Notes: generated by a model not told the origin, from the sequence alone. DNA of 64,000 bases from Sinorhizobium glycinis (GCF_001651865.1 NZ_LPUX01000064.1:558001-622000), one strand, 5' to 3'; positions 41,656-50,905 are shown, counted from the first letter of the stretch. Made by a program: numbers and translations.

Positions 41656-43165
41656 ACCCTTGACCGCCGCCGAATACAAGGCGATCGCCGCCGGCCTCCA
41701 GCTGCCCACCAATGCCTTCATCGACGGCGCCTTCCGTCCGGCGAAATCGGGCAAGACGTTCACGACGACCAATCCCGCCACCGGCGAGGTGCTGGCCGAG
41801 ATCGCCGCCTGTGACGCGAGCGACGTCGACTTCGCGGTTGCCAAGGCGAGGCAGGCCTTCGAGGACGGCCGCTGGCGTCTTCAGTCTCCCGGCGACCGCA
41901 AGGCGACGCTCCTCAAGCTCGCCAAGCTCTTGGAACGCAACCGCCACGAGCTTGCCGTCATGGAGAGCCTCGATAGCGGCAAGCCGGTCCGCGAATGCCA
42001 GGCCGTCGATGTGCCGGAGACGATCCACACGATCCGCTGGCATGCCGAGCTGATCGACAAGCTCTACGACAACACCAACAATGTCGGGCCGAATGCGCTC
42101 GCCATGGTGGTGCGCGAACCGGTCGGCGTCGTCGGCTGCGTGCTGCCGTGGAACTTCCCGCTGCTGATGCTCGCCTGGAAGATCGGCCCGGCGCTGGCCG
42201 CCGGCTGCCCGGTCGTCGTCAAGCCCGCCCAGGAAACGACGCTGACGACGCTGCGGGTCGCCGAACTCGCCCATGAGGCCGGCATCCCGGCCGGCGTCTT
42301 CAACGTCGTCACCGGCAGCGGCCGGGAGGTCGGCGAGCCAATCGGCCTGCACATGGATGTCGACATGGTGGCCTTCACCGGCTCGACGCCGACCGGCCGG
42401 CGCTTCCTGCGTTATGCCGCCGATTCCAACCTGAAGAAGGTCGTCCTCGAATGCGGCGGCAAGAACCCGGCCGTGGTGCTCGAAGACGCCGAAGACCTCG
42501 ACCTTGTCGCCGAGCAGGTGGTCAACGGCGCCTTCTGGAACATGGGCGAGAACTGCTCGGCGACGTCGCGGCTGATCGTCCAGGCCAGCATCAAGGACGA
42601 GCTCATGAACCGCATCGGCGCCTATCTGCGCGAGTGGAAGACCGGCGACCCGCTCGACCCGGAAAACCGCCTCGGCGCGCTGGTCAGCAAGAACCACTTC
42701 GACAAGGTCAAGTCCTTCCTCGACGACGTGAAGAGCGAGGCGCTCCCGGTCGCCTTCGGCGGCGAGACGCTGAAGGGCGTCTACATCGAGCCGACGGTCG
42801 TCGACGGCGTCACGCCGGCAAGCCGGCTGTTCAAGGAGGAGGTCTTCGGGCCGATCCTGTCGGTGACGACCTTCGAGAACCTGGCCGAAGCCGTGGCGCT
42901 GGCCAACGACACCAATTACGGCCTGACGGCGTCGGTCTACACCGGCAGCCTGAAGAAGGCGATCAAGCTGTCGCGCGAGATCCGCGCCGGCCTCGTCACC
43001 GTCAACTGCTTCGGCGAGGGCGACGCCACGACGCCGTTCGGCGGCTACAAGGAGTCCGGCTTCGGCGGCCGCGACAAGTCGATCTTCGCCCACGACAACT
43101 ATTGCGAGCTCAAGACGATCTGGATCGACGTCTCGGAGCGCTCGGTGGACGAGACGATCCGATGA
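41648..43165 (+). CDS. NAD(P)-dependent aldehyde dehydrogenase (candidate 2-oxoglutarate semialdehyde dehydrogenase)
   Basis: 505 aa. It overlaps the previous gene by 8 bases. Family motifs: GVVGCVLPWNFPLLMLAWKI, VAFTGSTPTGRRF, catalytic Glu in LECGGKNPAVVLEDA and nucleophile Cys in NMGENCSATSR, then EEVFGPILSV. By context it should oxidise 2-oxoglutarate semialdehyde produced by the DapA-like enzyme to 2-oxoglutarate; the sequence itself resembles the broad PuuC/betaine-aldehyde group, so other aldehydes are possible. Confidence 0.87.
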   Translation: MHEPLTAAEYKAIAAGLQLPTNAFIDGAFRPAKSGKTFTTTNPATGEVLAEIAACDASDVDFAVAKARQAFEDGRWRLQSPGDRKATLLKLAKLLERNRHELAVMESLDSGKPVRECQAVDVPETIHTIRWHAELIDKLYDNTNNVGPNALAMVVREPVGVVGCVLPWNFPLLMLAWKIGPALAAGCPVVVKPAQETTLTTLRVAELAHEAGIPAGVFNVVTGSGREVGEPIGLHMDVDMVAFTGSTPTGRRFLRYAADSNLKKVVLECGGKNPAVVLEDAEDLDLVAEQVVNGAFWNMGENCSATSRLIVQASIKDELMNRIGAYLREWKTGDPLDPENRLGALVSKNHFDKVKSFLDDVKSEALPVAFGGETLKGVYIEPTVVDGVTPASRLFKEEVFGPILSVTTFENLAEAVALANDTNYGLTASVYTGSLKKAIKLSREIRAGLVTVNCFGEGDATTPFGGYKESGFGGRDKSIFAHDNYCELKTIWIDVSERSVDETIR

Positions 43166-44508
43166 TCTCCAAGCCGGTGAAGCGCTTGCCGGTTGAAAAC
43201 GGCATCTCGGGTTGGGAGGCGGTCAGTCGGCGTCCGTTCCCGGCCCGGAGCCTGGAAGGCAACGTCACGGCCGACTGGTTGATCATCGGCGCGGGCTTCG
43301 CCGGCCTTTCCGCAGCCCGTCGTCTGCTCCAGCTTCGGCCGGACGACAAGATCGTCGTCCTTGATGCGAGCGAGCTGGGCAAGGGGACGTCGGGCCGGAA
43401 TTCCGGATTCATGATCGACGTCCCGCACAATCTCTCCTCCAGCGAATATTCGAGCGGCAGCGCCGACGCGACCAGGCTGGAGATGGCCCAGAACCGATCC
43501 GCGATCGCCTTTGCCAAGGAGGCAGCCGCTGAATACCGGATGTCGCGGGAGACCTTCGACCCTGCGGGGAAGATCAACGCCGCGGCAACGGCACGGGGGA
43601 TGAAGCTGAACCTGAGCTTCGGCCATTCCCTGAAAGGCGCAGGGGAGCAGCACATCCTCCTGGATGCCGCCGAAATGCGCGAGATCACCGGGTCGGACTA
43701 CTATCTCGGCGGGCTGTATACGCCCGGCGCGGTGCTGATCCAGCCGGCCGACTATATCCGCGATTTGGCCGCCGGGCTTTCGCCGAAGGTAGAGATCTTC
43801 GAAACTTCCCCGGTCACCGCGTTGAAGCGTGCGCACGGTGCCTGGACGGCCGTCTGTCCGCGGGGCAAGGTGACTGCGCCCAAGGTGATAGTGGGCGTCA
43901 ATGGCCACATCGACGACTTCGGCCACTTCCGTGGGCGGCTGATGCATATCTTCGCCTATGCGTCGATGACCGCCCCTTTCCCCGCAGACGATTTCGGCCG
44001 CCGGGTCTCCGGGCAAGATCGATGGGCTCTGCTTCCGGCCGATGCCATGGGTGCGACGGTTCGCAAGATCACGTCCGGCGGCCAGTCGCGCATCGCCATC
44101 CGGACAAAGTACACCTACGACACCACCGTGAAACTGACCAAACGGCGCATGGCCAGGATGGCGGAGGCGCATCGCACTTCGCTGGACGCGCGGTTTCCGG
44201 GCCTCAAAGGAATACCGTTCGAACATAGCTGGGCCGGGCGGATCTGCCTCAGCCTCAACCATGTGCCCGCCTTCGGCGAAGTCGAGGAGGGACTTTATTC
44301 CGCCTGCTGCGAGAACGGTCTCGGCACGGTGAAGAGCACGCTTGCCGGCATGATGGCGGCTGAACTGGCGACCGGGACCCACTCCCGGCATCTCGAAGAA
44401 TACATGGATCACCCCGCACCGTCCCGGCTGCCGCCGGAGCCGTTCGCATGGCTGGGTATCAATGCAATGATCCGTTTGCAGGAATTGCGCGCAGGCCGCG
44501 AGGGATGA
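43162..44508 (+). CDS. FAD-dependent amino acid oxidoreductase (DAO family)
   Basis: 448 aa; its ATG overlaps the dehydrogenase stop (ATGA at 43162-43165). The FAD-binding motif WLIIGAGFAGLSAARRLLQL is near residues 39-58, with SGRNSGFMIDVPHNLSSSEY and a C-terminal FGEVEEGLYSACCENG segment typical of DAO-type oxidases and dehydrogenases. It probably oxidises a cyclic D-amino acid such as cis-4-hydroxy-D-proline or an N-methylated amine delivered by the adjacent importer. The substrate is inferred from context. Confidence 0.83.
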   Translation: MISKPVKRLPVENGISGWEAVSRRPFPARSLEGNVTADWLIIGAGFAGLSAARRLLQLRPDDKIVVLDASELGKGTSGRNSGFMIDVPHNLSSSEYSSGSADATRLEMAQNRSAIAFAKEAAAEYRMSRETFDPAGKINAAATARGMKLNLSFGHSLKGAGEQHILLDAAEMREITGSDYYLGGLYTPGAVLIQPADYIRDLAAGLSPKVEIFETSPVTALKRAHGAWTAVCPRGKVTAPKVIVGVNGHIDDFGHFRGRLMHIFAYASMTAPFPADDFGRRVSGQDRWALLPADAMGATVRKITSGGQSRIAIRTKYTYDTTVKLTKRRMARMAEAHRTSLDARFPGLKGIPFEHSWAGRICLSLNHVPAFGEVEEGLYSACCENGLGTVKSTLAGMMAAELATGTHSRHLEEYMDHPAPSRLPPEPFAWLGINAMIRLQELRAGREG

Positions 44509-44586
44509 TCCGTCGCCGCGCAATATGAAGACTGAGCCGACTGCAGGTCTTCAATGAGAATGGGAACGAAAAACAGGAGAACGACG

Positions 44587-45438
44587 ATGAAGACTTTGTG
44601 GAAGGCGCTCTGCGCTGCCGCAATGGTCGGGATGACCATGCTGTCCGCCCATGCGGAGGAAAAGACCATCACCATAGGCACGATGTCCTGGGAGGACCTC
44701 ACCCCGATCACCGGGATCACCAAGAAGGTGCTTGAAGACTCCGGCTATACCGTGAAGGTAACCGAGTTTTCGGAGTGGGGCATCGCCTACGCCGCGCTCA
44801 GCAAGGGCGACGTGCAAATCCTCGCCTCGCAGACGGACTATGTCGCCCAGGATTACTGGGACAAGAACAAGAACCGGCTGGAGAAAATCTCCCCGGTTTC
44901 GCATGGGCTTTATCAGGCCATTGCCGTGCCGCAATACGTGACGATCGATTCGACGGAGCAGCTCAACGACAACGCCGACAAGTTCGGAGGCAAGATCGTC
45001 GGCATCGAGCCCGGTTCCGGGCTGATGCGCGACGCTGCCAACGCCGTCAAAGCCTACGATCTCAAGCTGCAGCTCGTCGAAGGCAGCACCGCAGCGATGA
45101 CCGCCGCGCTCAAGTCGGCCATGGACCGCAAGGAATGGATCGCCGTCACCATCTGGGAGCCGTCCTGGATGATGCAGAAATACCCTGTGAAGTTCCTCAA
45201 GGACTCGAAAGGCATCTTCCCGCCGCCGCAGAGCTACTACTGGATTGGCCAGAAGGGCTTCTCGGCGGAAAACCCGCACGCTCGTGAAGTGATCGCCAGC
45301 GTCTACGTTCCGCTCGCCGACATCACCGCGATCAACGGCGCAGTCAGCGATGGCAAGACAATGGATGAGGCCGTCGAGGAGTGGACCGACAGCCATGCCG
45401 ACCTCCTGAAGCGCTGGGAAAATATCAAGAGCCAGTGA
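44587..45438 (+). CDS. Periplasmic quaternary-amine-binding protein (ProX/OpuAC type)
   Basis: 283 aa from the ATG at 44587, which follows GGAGAACG. Signal peptide MKTLWKALCAAAMVGMTMLS..HA, then TITIGTMSWEDLTPITGITK. OpuAC-family binding proteins trap trimethylammonium groups with aromatic boxes; Trp residues in MSWED, FSEWGIAY and TIWEPSW fit this. It is the binding component for the ATPase and two permeases that follow, so the imported compound is probably a betaine-like molecule. Confidence 0.85.
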   Translation: MKTLWKALCAAAMVGMTMLSAHAEEKTITIGTMSWEDLTPITGITKKVLEDSGYTVKVTEFSEWGIAYAALSKGDVQILASQTDYVAQDYWDKNKNRLEKISPVSHGLYQAIAVPQYVTIDSTEQLNDNADKFGGKIVGIEPGSGLMRDAANAVKAYDLKLQLVEGSTAAMTAALKSAMDRKEWIAVTIWEPSWMMQKYPVKFLKDSKGIFPPPQSYYWIGQKGFSAENPHAREVIASVYVPLADITAINGAVSDGKTMDEAVEEWTDSHADLLKRWENIKSQ

Positions 45439-45446
45439 CCTCGAAA

Positions 45447-45474
45447 GGCGGGCCGCTGAAATCAGCGACCCGCC
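45447..45474 (+). promoter_or_regulatory. Hairpin between binding-protein and ATPase genes
   Basis: GGCGGG-C-CGCTGA (45447-45459) pairs with TCAGCG-A-CCCGCC (45462-45474), a 12-pair stem with one mismatch, no U-tract. As with the lac and agp hairpins it lies just after the binding-protein gene, suggesting differential expression within the operon. Confidence 0.5.
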
Positions 45475-45525
45475 CGACATTCCGAAACATGAAGGCCGGC
45501 GCCAAGCTGGCCCGCGGGGAACGCG

Positions 45526-46617
45526 ATGAAAACTGCGATGAATGACTCCAACGAAGTATTGGTCGACTGCCAGAACGTCTGGAAGATTTTCGGGGCCCGC
45601 GCTCCCGCAGCCGTCAAGGCCGTGTCCGAACGCGGACTGTCCAAGAAGCAGGTGCTCAAGGACTTCGACTGCGTTGTCGGCGTGTCGGACGCCAGCCTCC
45701 AGGTGCGCCGCGGCGAGATCTTCTGCATCATGGGCCTTTCGGGCAGCGGCAAGTCGACGTTGATCCGTCTTCTCAACCGCCTGATCGAGCCGAGCCTCGG
45801 CAAGATCACGGTGAAGGGCAGGGAGATCGCCAAGCTGAATGCGGCGGAGCTCCGGGACATGCGGGCACGCAACATCGGCATGGTGTTCCAGAGCGTCGCG
45901 CTTCTTCCCTACAGGACGGTCCTCGAAAACGCCGCCTTCGGCCTTGAGGTCCGGGGTGTCGCCAGGGACGAACGCAACAAGACCGCCCGCGCCGCGCTCG
46001 AAAAGGTGGGGCTCGCCGATTGGACGGCGCGCTATCCGAGCGAGTTGTCGGGCGGCATGCAGCAGCGTGTCGGTCTTGCCCGGGCGCTCGCCGCCGATCC
46101 CGAGATCATTCTGATGGACGAACCGTTCAGCGCGCTCGACCCGCTCATCCGCCGACAGCTCCAGGACGAGTTCCGGCAATTGACGAAGTCGCTCGGAAAG
46201 TCCGCCGTCTTCATCACCCACGACCTGGAGGAAGCCATCCGCATCGGCGACCGGATCGCCATCATGAAGGATGGCGTCATCGTCCAGGTGGGAACCGCCG
46301 AGGAGATCGTGACCAAGCCCGCCGACGATTACGTCTCCGATTTCGTGGCGGGCATATCCAGGATTCATCTGGTCAAGGCGCATTCGGTCATGCGGCCGCT
46401 CGCCGAATTCAAGAGCGCGCAGCCGCATTGCGACGTCGATGCGCTGCTCCGGACCTCGCCGGAGGCAGACATCGGCGAACTGATCGACCTTACCATGCAG
46501 TCCGACCGTGACGCGGTCGCGGTCGTCGAGAACGGCGCCGTCGTCGGTGTTGTCACGACGCGCGGCTTGCTTCGCGGTGTTGCCGGCACGACCGCCGGAG
46601 AGCCTGTCGCGGCCTGA
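45526..46617 (+). CDS. Quaternary-amine ABC transporter ATPase (ProV/OpuAA type)
   Basis: 363 aa. Walker A GLSGSGKST, the family-typical MVFQSVALLPYRTVLENAAF, signature ELSGGMQQRVGLARAL and Walker B ILMDEPFSALDPLIRR. A C-terminal regulatory extension of about 100 residues, as in ProV, follows. It energises the two permeases encoded downstream. GGGGA precedes the ATG at 45526; an ATG at 45538 is also possible. Confidence 0.9.
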   Translation: MKTAMNDSNEVLVDCQNVWKIFGARAPAAVKAVSERGLSKKQVLKDFDCVVGVSDASLQVRRGEIFCIMGLSGSGKSTLIRLLNRLIEPSLGKITVKGREIAKLNAAELRDMRARNIGMVFQSVALLPYRTVLENAAFGLEVRGVARDERNKTARAALEKVGLADWTARYPSELSGGMQQRVGLARALAADPEIILMDEPFSALDPLIRRQLQDEFRQLTKSLGKSAVFITHDLEEAIRIGDRIAIMKDGVIVQVGTAEEIVTKPADDYVSDFVAGISRIHLVKAHSVMRPLAEFKSAQPHCDVDALLRTSPEADIGELIDLTMQSDRDAVAVVENGAVVGVVTTRGLLRGVAGTTAGEPVAA

Positions 46618-46632
46618 CCTGGGGGTAGGGAA

Positions 46633-47481
46633 ATGGACACTTCGATCATTGCGGATACTTTCGACACCTGGACGGATGATGCGCTCAGCTGGATCAGTGA
46701 CAACGGCGAATGGCTGTTCGAGTTCGTCAGAATGGTTCTCGAGGGAACCTATGGCGGCATTCTCTGGCTGCTTCAGCTTGCCCCGTTCTACGTCATCGCG
46801 GTCATCGCCGCGGCATGCGGGTGGCGGATGATCAATGCCGTGGCGGGCGCGCTGATCGGCGTAGCCCTGGTCTTCTGCGCCCTGATGGGATTGTGGGCAG
46901 AGACCATGAGCACGTTGGCTCTCGTCATCACCGCCACGATCCTCGCGCTTCTCGTCGGCATTCCGGTCGGCATCGTCGCGGGCTTCGCAAGATCGTTCGA
47001 CCGGTTCCTGGAACCGGTCCTCGACCTGATCCAGACGCTTCCGCCGTACATCTATCTTCTTCCCGCGATCGCACTGCTCGGCTACGGCCCGGCCACGGCG
47101 CTCGTCGCGACCTTCATCGTCGCGATGCCGCCTGCCATCCGGTTGACCTCTCTCGGCATACGCATGACCCCGCGCGAGTTCATCGAACTGGGCCAGGCGA
47201 GCGGCCTGACGCCCTGGCAGATGTTCACCAAAATCAGGTTGCCCTTCGCCATTCCGAGCATCATGGCAGGCATCAACCAGAGCCTGATGATGGCGTTCGG
47301 CATGGTCGTCATCGCCGGCATCGTCGGTTCGGGCGGTCTCGGAGAGACGATCTACGGAGCCGTGCGCACGCTCGACATCGCAACGTCGATCAACGCCGCG
47401 ATCGCGATCGTCATCCTGACCATGGTGCTCGACCGGCTGGCCCAGAGCGCGGCACGCACCGCGAACGGAGGCAGAAGATGA
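46633..47481 (+). CDS. Quaternary-amine ABC transporter permease (ProW type), first
   Basis: 282 aa with about six membrane segments. The permease signature is in the GIRMTPREFIELGQASGLTP region, which couples to the ATPase. The N-terminus (1-40) is hydrophilic and acidic. The stop overlaps the start of the second permease (ATGA). Two distinct permeases suggest a heterodimeric channel rather than the usual ProW homodimer. Confidence 0.88.
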   Translation: MDTSIIADTFDTWTDDALSWISDNGEWLFEFVRMVLEGTYGGILWLLQLAPFYVIAVIAAACGWRMINAVAGALIGVALVFCALMGLWAETMSTLALVITATILALLVGIPVGIVAGFARSFDRFLEPVLDLIQTLPPYIYLLPAIALLGYGPATALVATFIVAMPPAIRLTSLGIRMTPREFIELGQASGLTPWQMFTKIRLPFAIPSIMAGINQSLMMAFGMVVIAGIVGSGGLGETIYGAVRTLDIATSINAAIAIVILTMVLDRLAQSAARTANGGRR

Positions 47482-48329
47482 ACCCGGAATCCATTCAGGT
47501 TTCCCCTGGCACCTACCTCGCTCCCGCAGTGGATTGGCTGAACGCCAACTTCCATCCCCTTTTCGAGGCCGTCACGAAGTTCGTCGAGGCGGTCCTGGGC
47601 GCGATCGAATCCGCCCTGCTTTTTCTGCCGCCATACGGAGTCATCGTCATTGCCTTCGTCCTGGCCGCCGTCCTCGTGAACATCCGCGTCGCGGTGATCA
47701 CGGGCATCGCGCTGGCATTCTGTTTCTTGGTTGGTCTCTGGATGGCGTCGATGCAGACGCTCGCACTGGTGACTGTCGCAGTGACCATCTCGGTGCTGAT
47801 CGCATTTCCGCTCGGAATCCTGGCGGCCCGCTACAGACAACTCGAGGCGGCGATCCGCCCCGTGCTCGATATCATGCAGACGGTACCGCCGTGGGTCTAT
47901 CTCATCCCTGCCGTCATGATCTTCAGCCTCGGCCGGGTGCCGGCCATCATCGCGACGATCGTCTACGGCGTCCCGCCGATGCTCCGGTTGACCACGCTCG
48001 CCTTCAACCAGGTGCCGAAGGACCTCTTGGAACTCGGGCAGGCGACGGGAGCCTCGCCGCGGGCGATCCTCTTCAAGATCGAAATCCCCTCCGCGACCCC
48101 GACGCTCGTCGTCGGCCTCAACCAGTGCATCCTGCTCTCCCTGGCGATGGTGGTCCTGGCGGGGCTGGTGGGTGCAGGCGGCCTTGGCGCCGAGGTGACC
48201 CGTGGTTTGACCCGCATGGAAATGGGCCTGGGCTTGCGCGCAGGATTGTCGATCGTCGCCGTCGCCATTCTGCTCGACAGGCTCTCGCGCGGCGCCCTCC
48301 AGCGGGGGCGGAACACCCGCCCGGCGTAA
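47478..48329 (+). CDS. Quaternary-amine ABC transporter permease (ProW type), second
   Basis: 283 aa paralogue of the preceding permease, with an amphipathic N-terminus, about six helices and the coupling loop FNQVPKDLLELGQATGASPR. Its ATG overlaps the stop of the first permease. Together they complete the importer. Confidence 0.88.
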   Translation: MNPESIQVSPGTYLAPAVDWLNANFHPLFEAVTKFVEAVLGAIESALLFLPPYGVIVIAFVLAAVLVNIRVAVITGIALAFCFLVGLWMASMQTLALVTVAVTISVLIAFPLGILAARYRQLEAAIRPVLDIMQTVPPWVYLIPAVMIFSLGRVPAIIATIVYGVPPMLRLTTLAFNQVPKDLLELGQATGASPRAILFKIEIPSATPTLVVGLNQCILLSLAMVVLAGLVGAGGLGAEVTRGLTRMEMGLGLRAGLSIVAVAILLDRLSRGALQRGRNTRPA

Positions 48330-48363
48330 CGCACGGGGCTGTAGGACACTGGAAGAGACTGTC

Positions 48364-49362
48364 ATGCGCCGCAGCTTTTTTTGCATCGACTCCCACACCT
48401 GCGGCAATCCGGTCCGCGTCGTTGCCGGTGGCGGACCCTTGCTTCCGCATCTGCCGATTTCCGAGCGGCGGGAGATCTTCGTTCGGGACTTCGACTGGAT
48501 CCGCAGGGCCCTGATGTTCGAGCCGCGCGGCCACGATGTCATGTCCGGCGCAATCCTTTACCCGGCCTTCCGCGAGGACTGCGACTTCGCGTCACTGTTC
48601 ATCGAAGTCAGCGGTTGCCTGCCAATGTGCGGCGCGGGCACCATCGGCCTCGCGACAGTCGTTATCGAGGAGGGGCTCGTAACGCCGAAAAGACCAGGGA
48701 TCCTGTCCATCGAGACGCCGGCCGGAAGGGTGGACGTCACCTACGAGATGGACGGAGATCTCGTCAAAAGCGTGCGCCTCTTCAATGTCGCGAGCTATCT
48801 TCATAGCGCCGATGTGGAGGTCGAGGTTCCCGGCATCGGAAGGCTGGTCATCGACGTCGCCTATGGCGGCAATTTCTACGCGGTCGTCGAGCCGCAGCGG
48901 AACTGGCCAGGCCTGGACGGCATGACAGCCTCGGAGCTCGTCGGCTTCAGCCAGAAACTCAGGACGGCACTTGCGGAGGTGTGCGATCCTGTCCACCCGG
49001 AGGATGAGAGGATCCGCGGCGTCCACCATGCAATCTGGTGCGATCGTGCTAGCAACGGAAATGCCGATGGCCGCGGCGCGGTTTTCTATGGCGACAAGGC
49101 GATCGACCGTTCGCCGGGCGGAACCGGAACCTCGGCGCGAATGGCGCAATTGCATGGGAAAGGACGACTGAAGATCGGCGATGCCTTTCGGAACGAAAGC
49201 CTGATCGGCACGATCTTCGAAGGTCGCGTCGAAAGCGGCGTCAATATGGGACCCCACGAGGGGATCATGCCGAGCATCGGCGCATGGGCGAGGATCACAG
49301 GCCACAACACGATCTTCGTCGACGACCGGGATCCCTTCGCGCACGGCTTTCAGATCAGGTGA
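48364..49362 (+). CDS. Proline racemase/hydroxyproline epimerase-family protein with altered active site
   Basis: 332 aa, normal family length. The fold is clear: CIDSHTCGNPVRVV at residues 7-20, LPMCGAGTIG at 86-95, DRSPGGTGTSAR at 248-259. The family normally has MCGHG with a catalytic Cys and DRSPCGTGTSA with a second Cys. Here Cys89 is kept, His is Ala91, and the second Cys is Gly252. Two-Cys members epimerise; Cys/Thr members dehydrate trans-3-hydroxyproline. A Cys/Gly enzyme is unlikely to be a standard epimerase. It ends the catabolic operon, 34 bases after the permease. Confidence 0.82.
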   Translation: MRRSFFCIDSHTCGNPVRVVAGGGPLLPHLPISERREIFVRDFDWIRRALMFEPRGHDVMSGAILYPAFREDCDFASLFIEVSGCLPMCGAGTIGLATVVIEEGLVTPKRPGILSIETPAGRVDVTYEMDGDLVKSVRLFNVASYLHSADVEVEVPGIGRLVIDVAYGGNFYAVVEPQRNWPGLDGMTASELVGFSQKLRTALAEVCDPVHPEDERIRGVHHAIWCDRASNGNADGRGAVFYGDKAIDRSPGGTGTSARMAQLHGKGRLKIGDAFRNESLIGTIFEGRVESGVNMGPHEGIMPSIGAWARITGHNTIFVDDRDPFAHGFQIR

Positions 49363-49432
49363 ACCGCACGAGAGGGGCGCCCCTCTCGACCGGCACTTCC
49401 ACGGCGCGCACTGGCTGTAAGGAGCAGGTGAA

Positions 49433-50506
49433 ATGGCACATACCGCTCAATTATCGGCGTCAGGCGCCACTCCCCCGGTGCGCCGGCTGAAAATCGGCTT
49501 CGTCCTGGCGCGATCTTTCACGTTGTCGGCATTCGCGATGTTCATCGACACGCTCAGGCTGGCGAGCGACCAGCTCGACCGGTCCGGCCGCGTGCTTGCG
49601 GATTGGCAGGTCCTCGGCAGTACCAGGCACCTGATCACCTCGAGTTGCGGTGTCCAGGTAGCGCCCACATCGGACATCGTCGATCCTCGACAATTCGATT
49701 ACATCGCCGTCGTCGGCGGCCTGCTGACTGTCCAGCAACCAGTCGATTACGAAACCATCCGGTTTCTCAAGCACGCCGCTTCGAAAGGCGTCCCCTTGGT
49801 CGGCCTGTGCACCGGATCCTTCATTCTCGCGGAAGCGGGGCTGATGAAGGAACACGAGACATGTGTGAGTTGGCTGCACTACCACGAATTCCGCGAACGC
49901 TTTCCTGACCATAAAGCCAGGCCGGACCGGCTGTTCAATCTGGAGCGCAAACGCGGCTCCTGCGCGGGCGGAAGCAGTGCCGCCGATCTGGCGGCTGCCT
50001 TGGTGAGGCGGCACATCGGTGCGGATGCCGAGCGCAATGCACTCGAGGTGCTGCAGATCGAAAAGGCCCGGTCGCAGTTCGATATCCAGACGCGCCAGCC
50101 GCTGTACGAGTACTTCAACGATTCCCGTGTCATGGCCGCCCTGATATCCATGGAGCAGCATCTCGAAGGTGGGATCACCATCGAGCAGCTTGCGGCCTCG
50201 GTCGGGCTGTCGAGACGCCAGCTCGAGCGGCTGTTTCATGAAAAGGCAGGCATTTCTCCCGCGGTTGCATTCCGACGTCTGCGGCTGGACCGGGCGAGGC
50301 AGATCCTGCTGACGAGCAAGAAGCCCATCATCGAGGTCGCGCTCGACGTCGGCTTCATAAACACATCGCATTTCACCAAGGAGTTTCGGCGGACCTACGG
50401 CCGAACGCCGGCGGAGATCAGAGATTCGGCCGCGCGCGATCGCGCGGCATCAGATCACTCGCAGCGAGGTCGTCATCGAGGCGGTCGAGGGCCCGCATTC
50501 GTTTGA
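49433..50506 (+). CDS. GlxA-type AraC-family regulator (DJ-1/PfpI-like N-domain)
   Basis: 357 aa. The N-terminal part (about 18-210) is a class I glutamine-amidotransferase-like domain (IAVVGGLLTVQ, GLCTGSFILAEAGLM) and the C-terminal part (about 240-335) an AraC DNA-binding domain (IEQLAASVGLSRRQLERLFH, EVALDVGFINTSHFTKEFRR). Regulators of this layout, such as GbdR and CdhR, control betaine and carnitine catabolism, supporting a quaternary-amine role for the upstream operon. The locus therefore has two regulators, GntR at the front and this one at the end. Confidence 0.85.
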   Translation: MAHTAQLSASGATPPVRRLKIGFVLARSFTLSAFAMFIDTLRLASDQLDRSGRVLADWQVLGSTRHLITSSCGVQVAPTSDIVDPRQFDYIAVVGGLLTVQQPVDYETIRFLKHAASKGVPLVGLCTGSFILAEAGLMKEHETCVSWLHYHEFRERFPDHKARPDRLFNLERKRGSCAGGSSAADLAAALVRRHIGADAERNALEVLQIEKARSQFDIQTRQPLYEYFNDSRVMAALISMEQHLEGGITIEQLAASVGLSRRQLERLFHEKAGISPAVAFRRLRLDRARQILLTSKKPIIEVALDVGFINTSHFTKEFRRTYGRTPAEIRDSAARDRAASDHSQRGRHRGGRGPAFV

Positions 50507-50797
50507 GGGACAGAGAATTTCGATTCAAAGCGCTTGAATGTGAGTTCGGCAGCTCGTGGGACCGGCGAACCCGAGGAACCTGCGGCGCCGATTGATGAAT
50601 TCAGGAATTGGATTTTCTCTCCGCAGGTTCACGTCAGGAACACACGACCAGGCCCGCATGGCTCGGACTGCCGAAATCCGTTCCCGCGCAAACGCTATGT
50701 TTGACCGTCCTCATGGCAAGAGCAGGGGCGCGGATCCTGGGAAGTCGCCGTTGCTCGAAAGAACACGCGTGCATTATAATTTGGCGGGGGACAATTC
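50507..50797. other. Intergenic region, no gene recognised
   Basis: This stretch between the AraC-type gene and the small reading frame at 50798 holds no convincing gene. A minor imperfect palindrome TTCAA-AGCGC-TTGAA lies at about 50524-50538. The promoter of the patatin gene is probably here. Confidence 0.4.
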
Positions 50798-50905
50798 ATG
50801 AGTGCAAATCAGCATCGAATGTTTCCGAACTGGACTGCGTGGACCCCAATGGGACGGCCCAGTGATCCGGTTCGAGATGGGCTCACAAATCTGGACGGGC
50901 GATAA
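50798..50905 (+). CDS. Putative 35-residue leader peptide upstream of the patatin gene
   Basis: ATG at 50798, eight bases after a GGCGGGGG ribosome-binding motif; TAA at 50903-50905, six bases before the patatin ATG. The peptide starts MSANQHRMFPNWTAWTPMGR and has no hydrophobic segment. The patatin gene has a weak ribosome-binding site, so translational coupling is plausible. Function is unknown; it could be a real small protein or a chance frame. Confidence 0.4.
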   Translation: MSANQHRMFPNWTAWTPMGRPSDPVRDGLTNLDGR

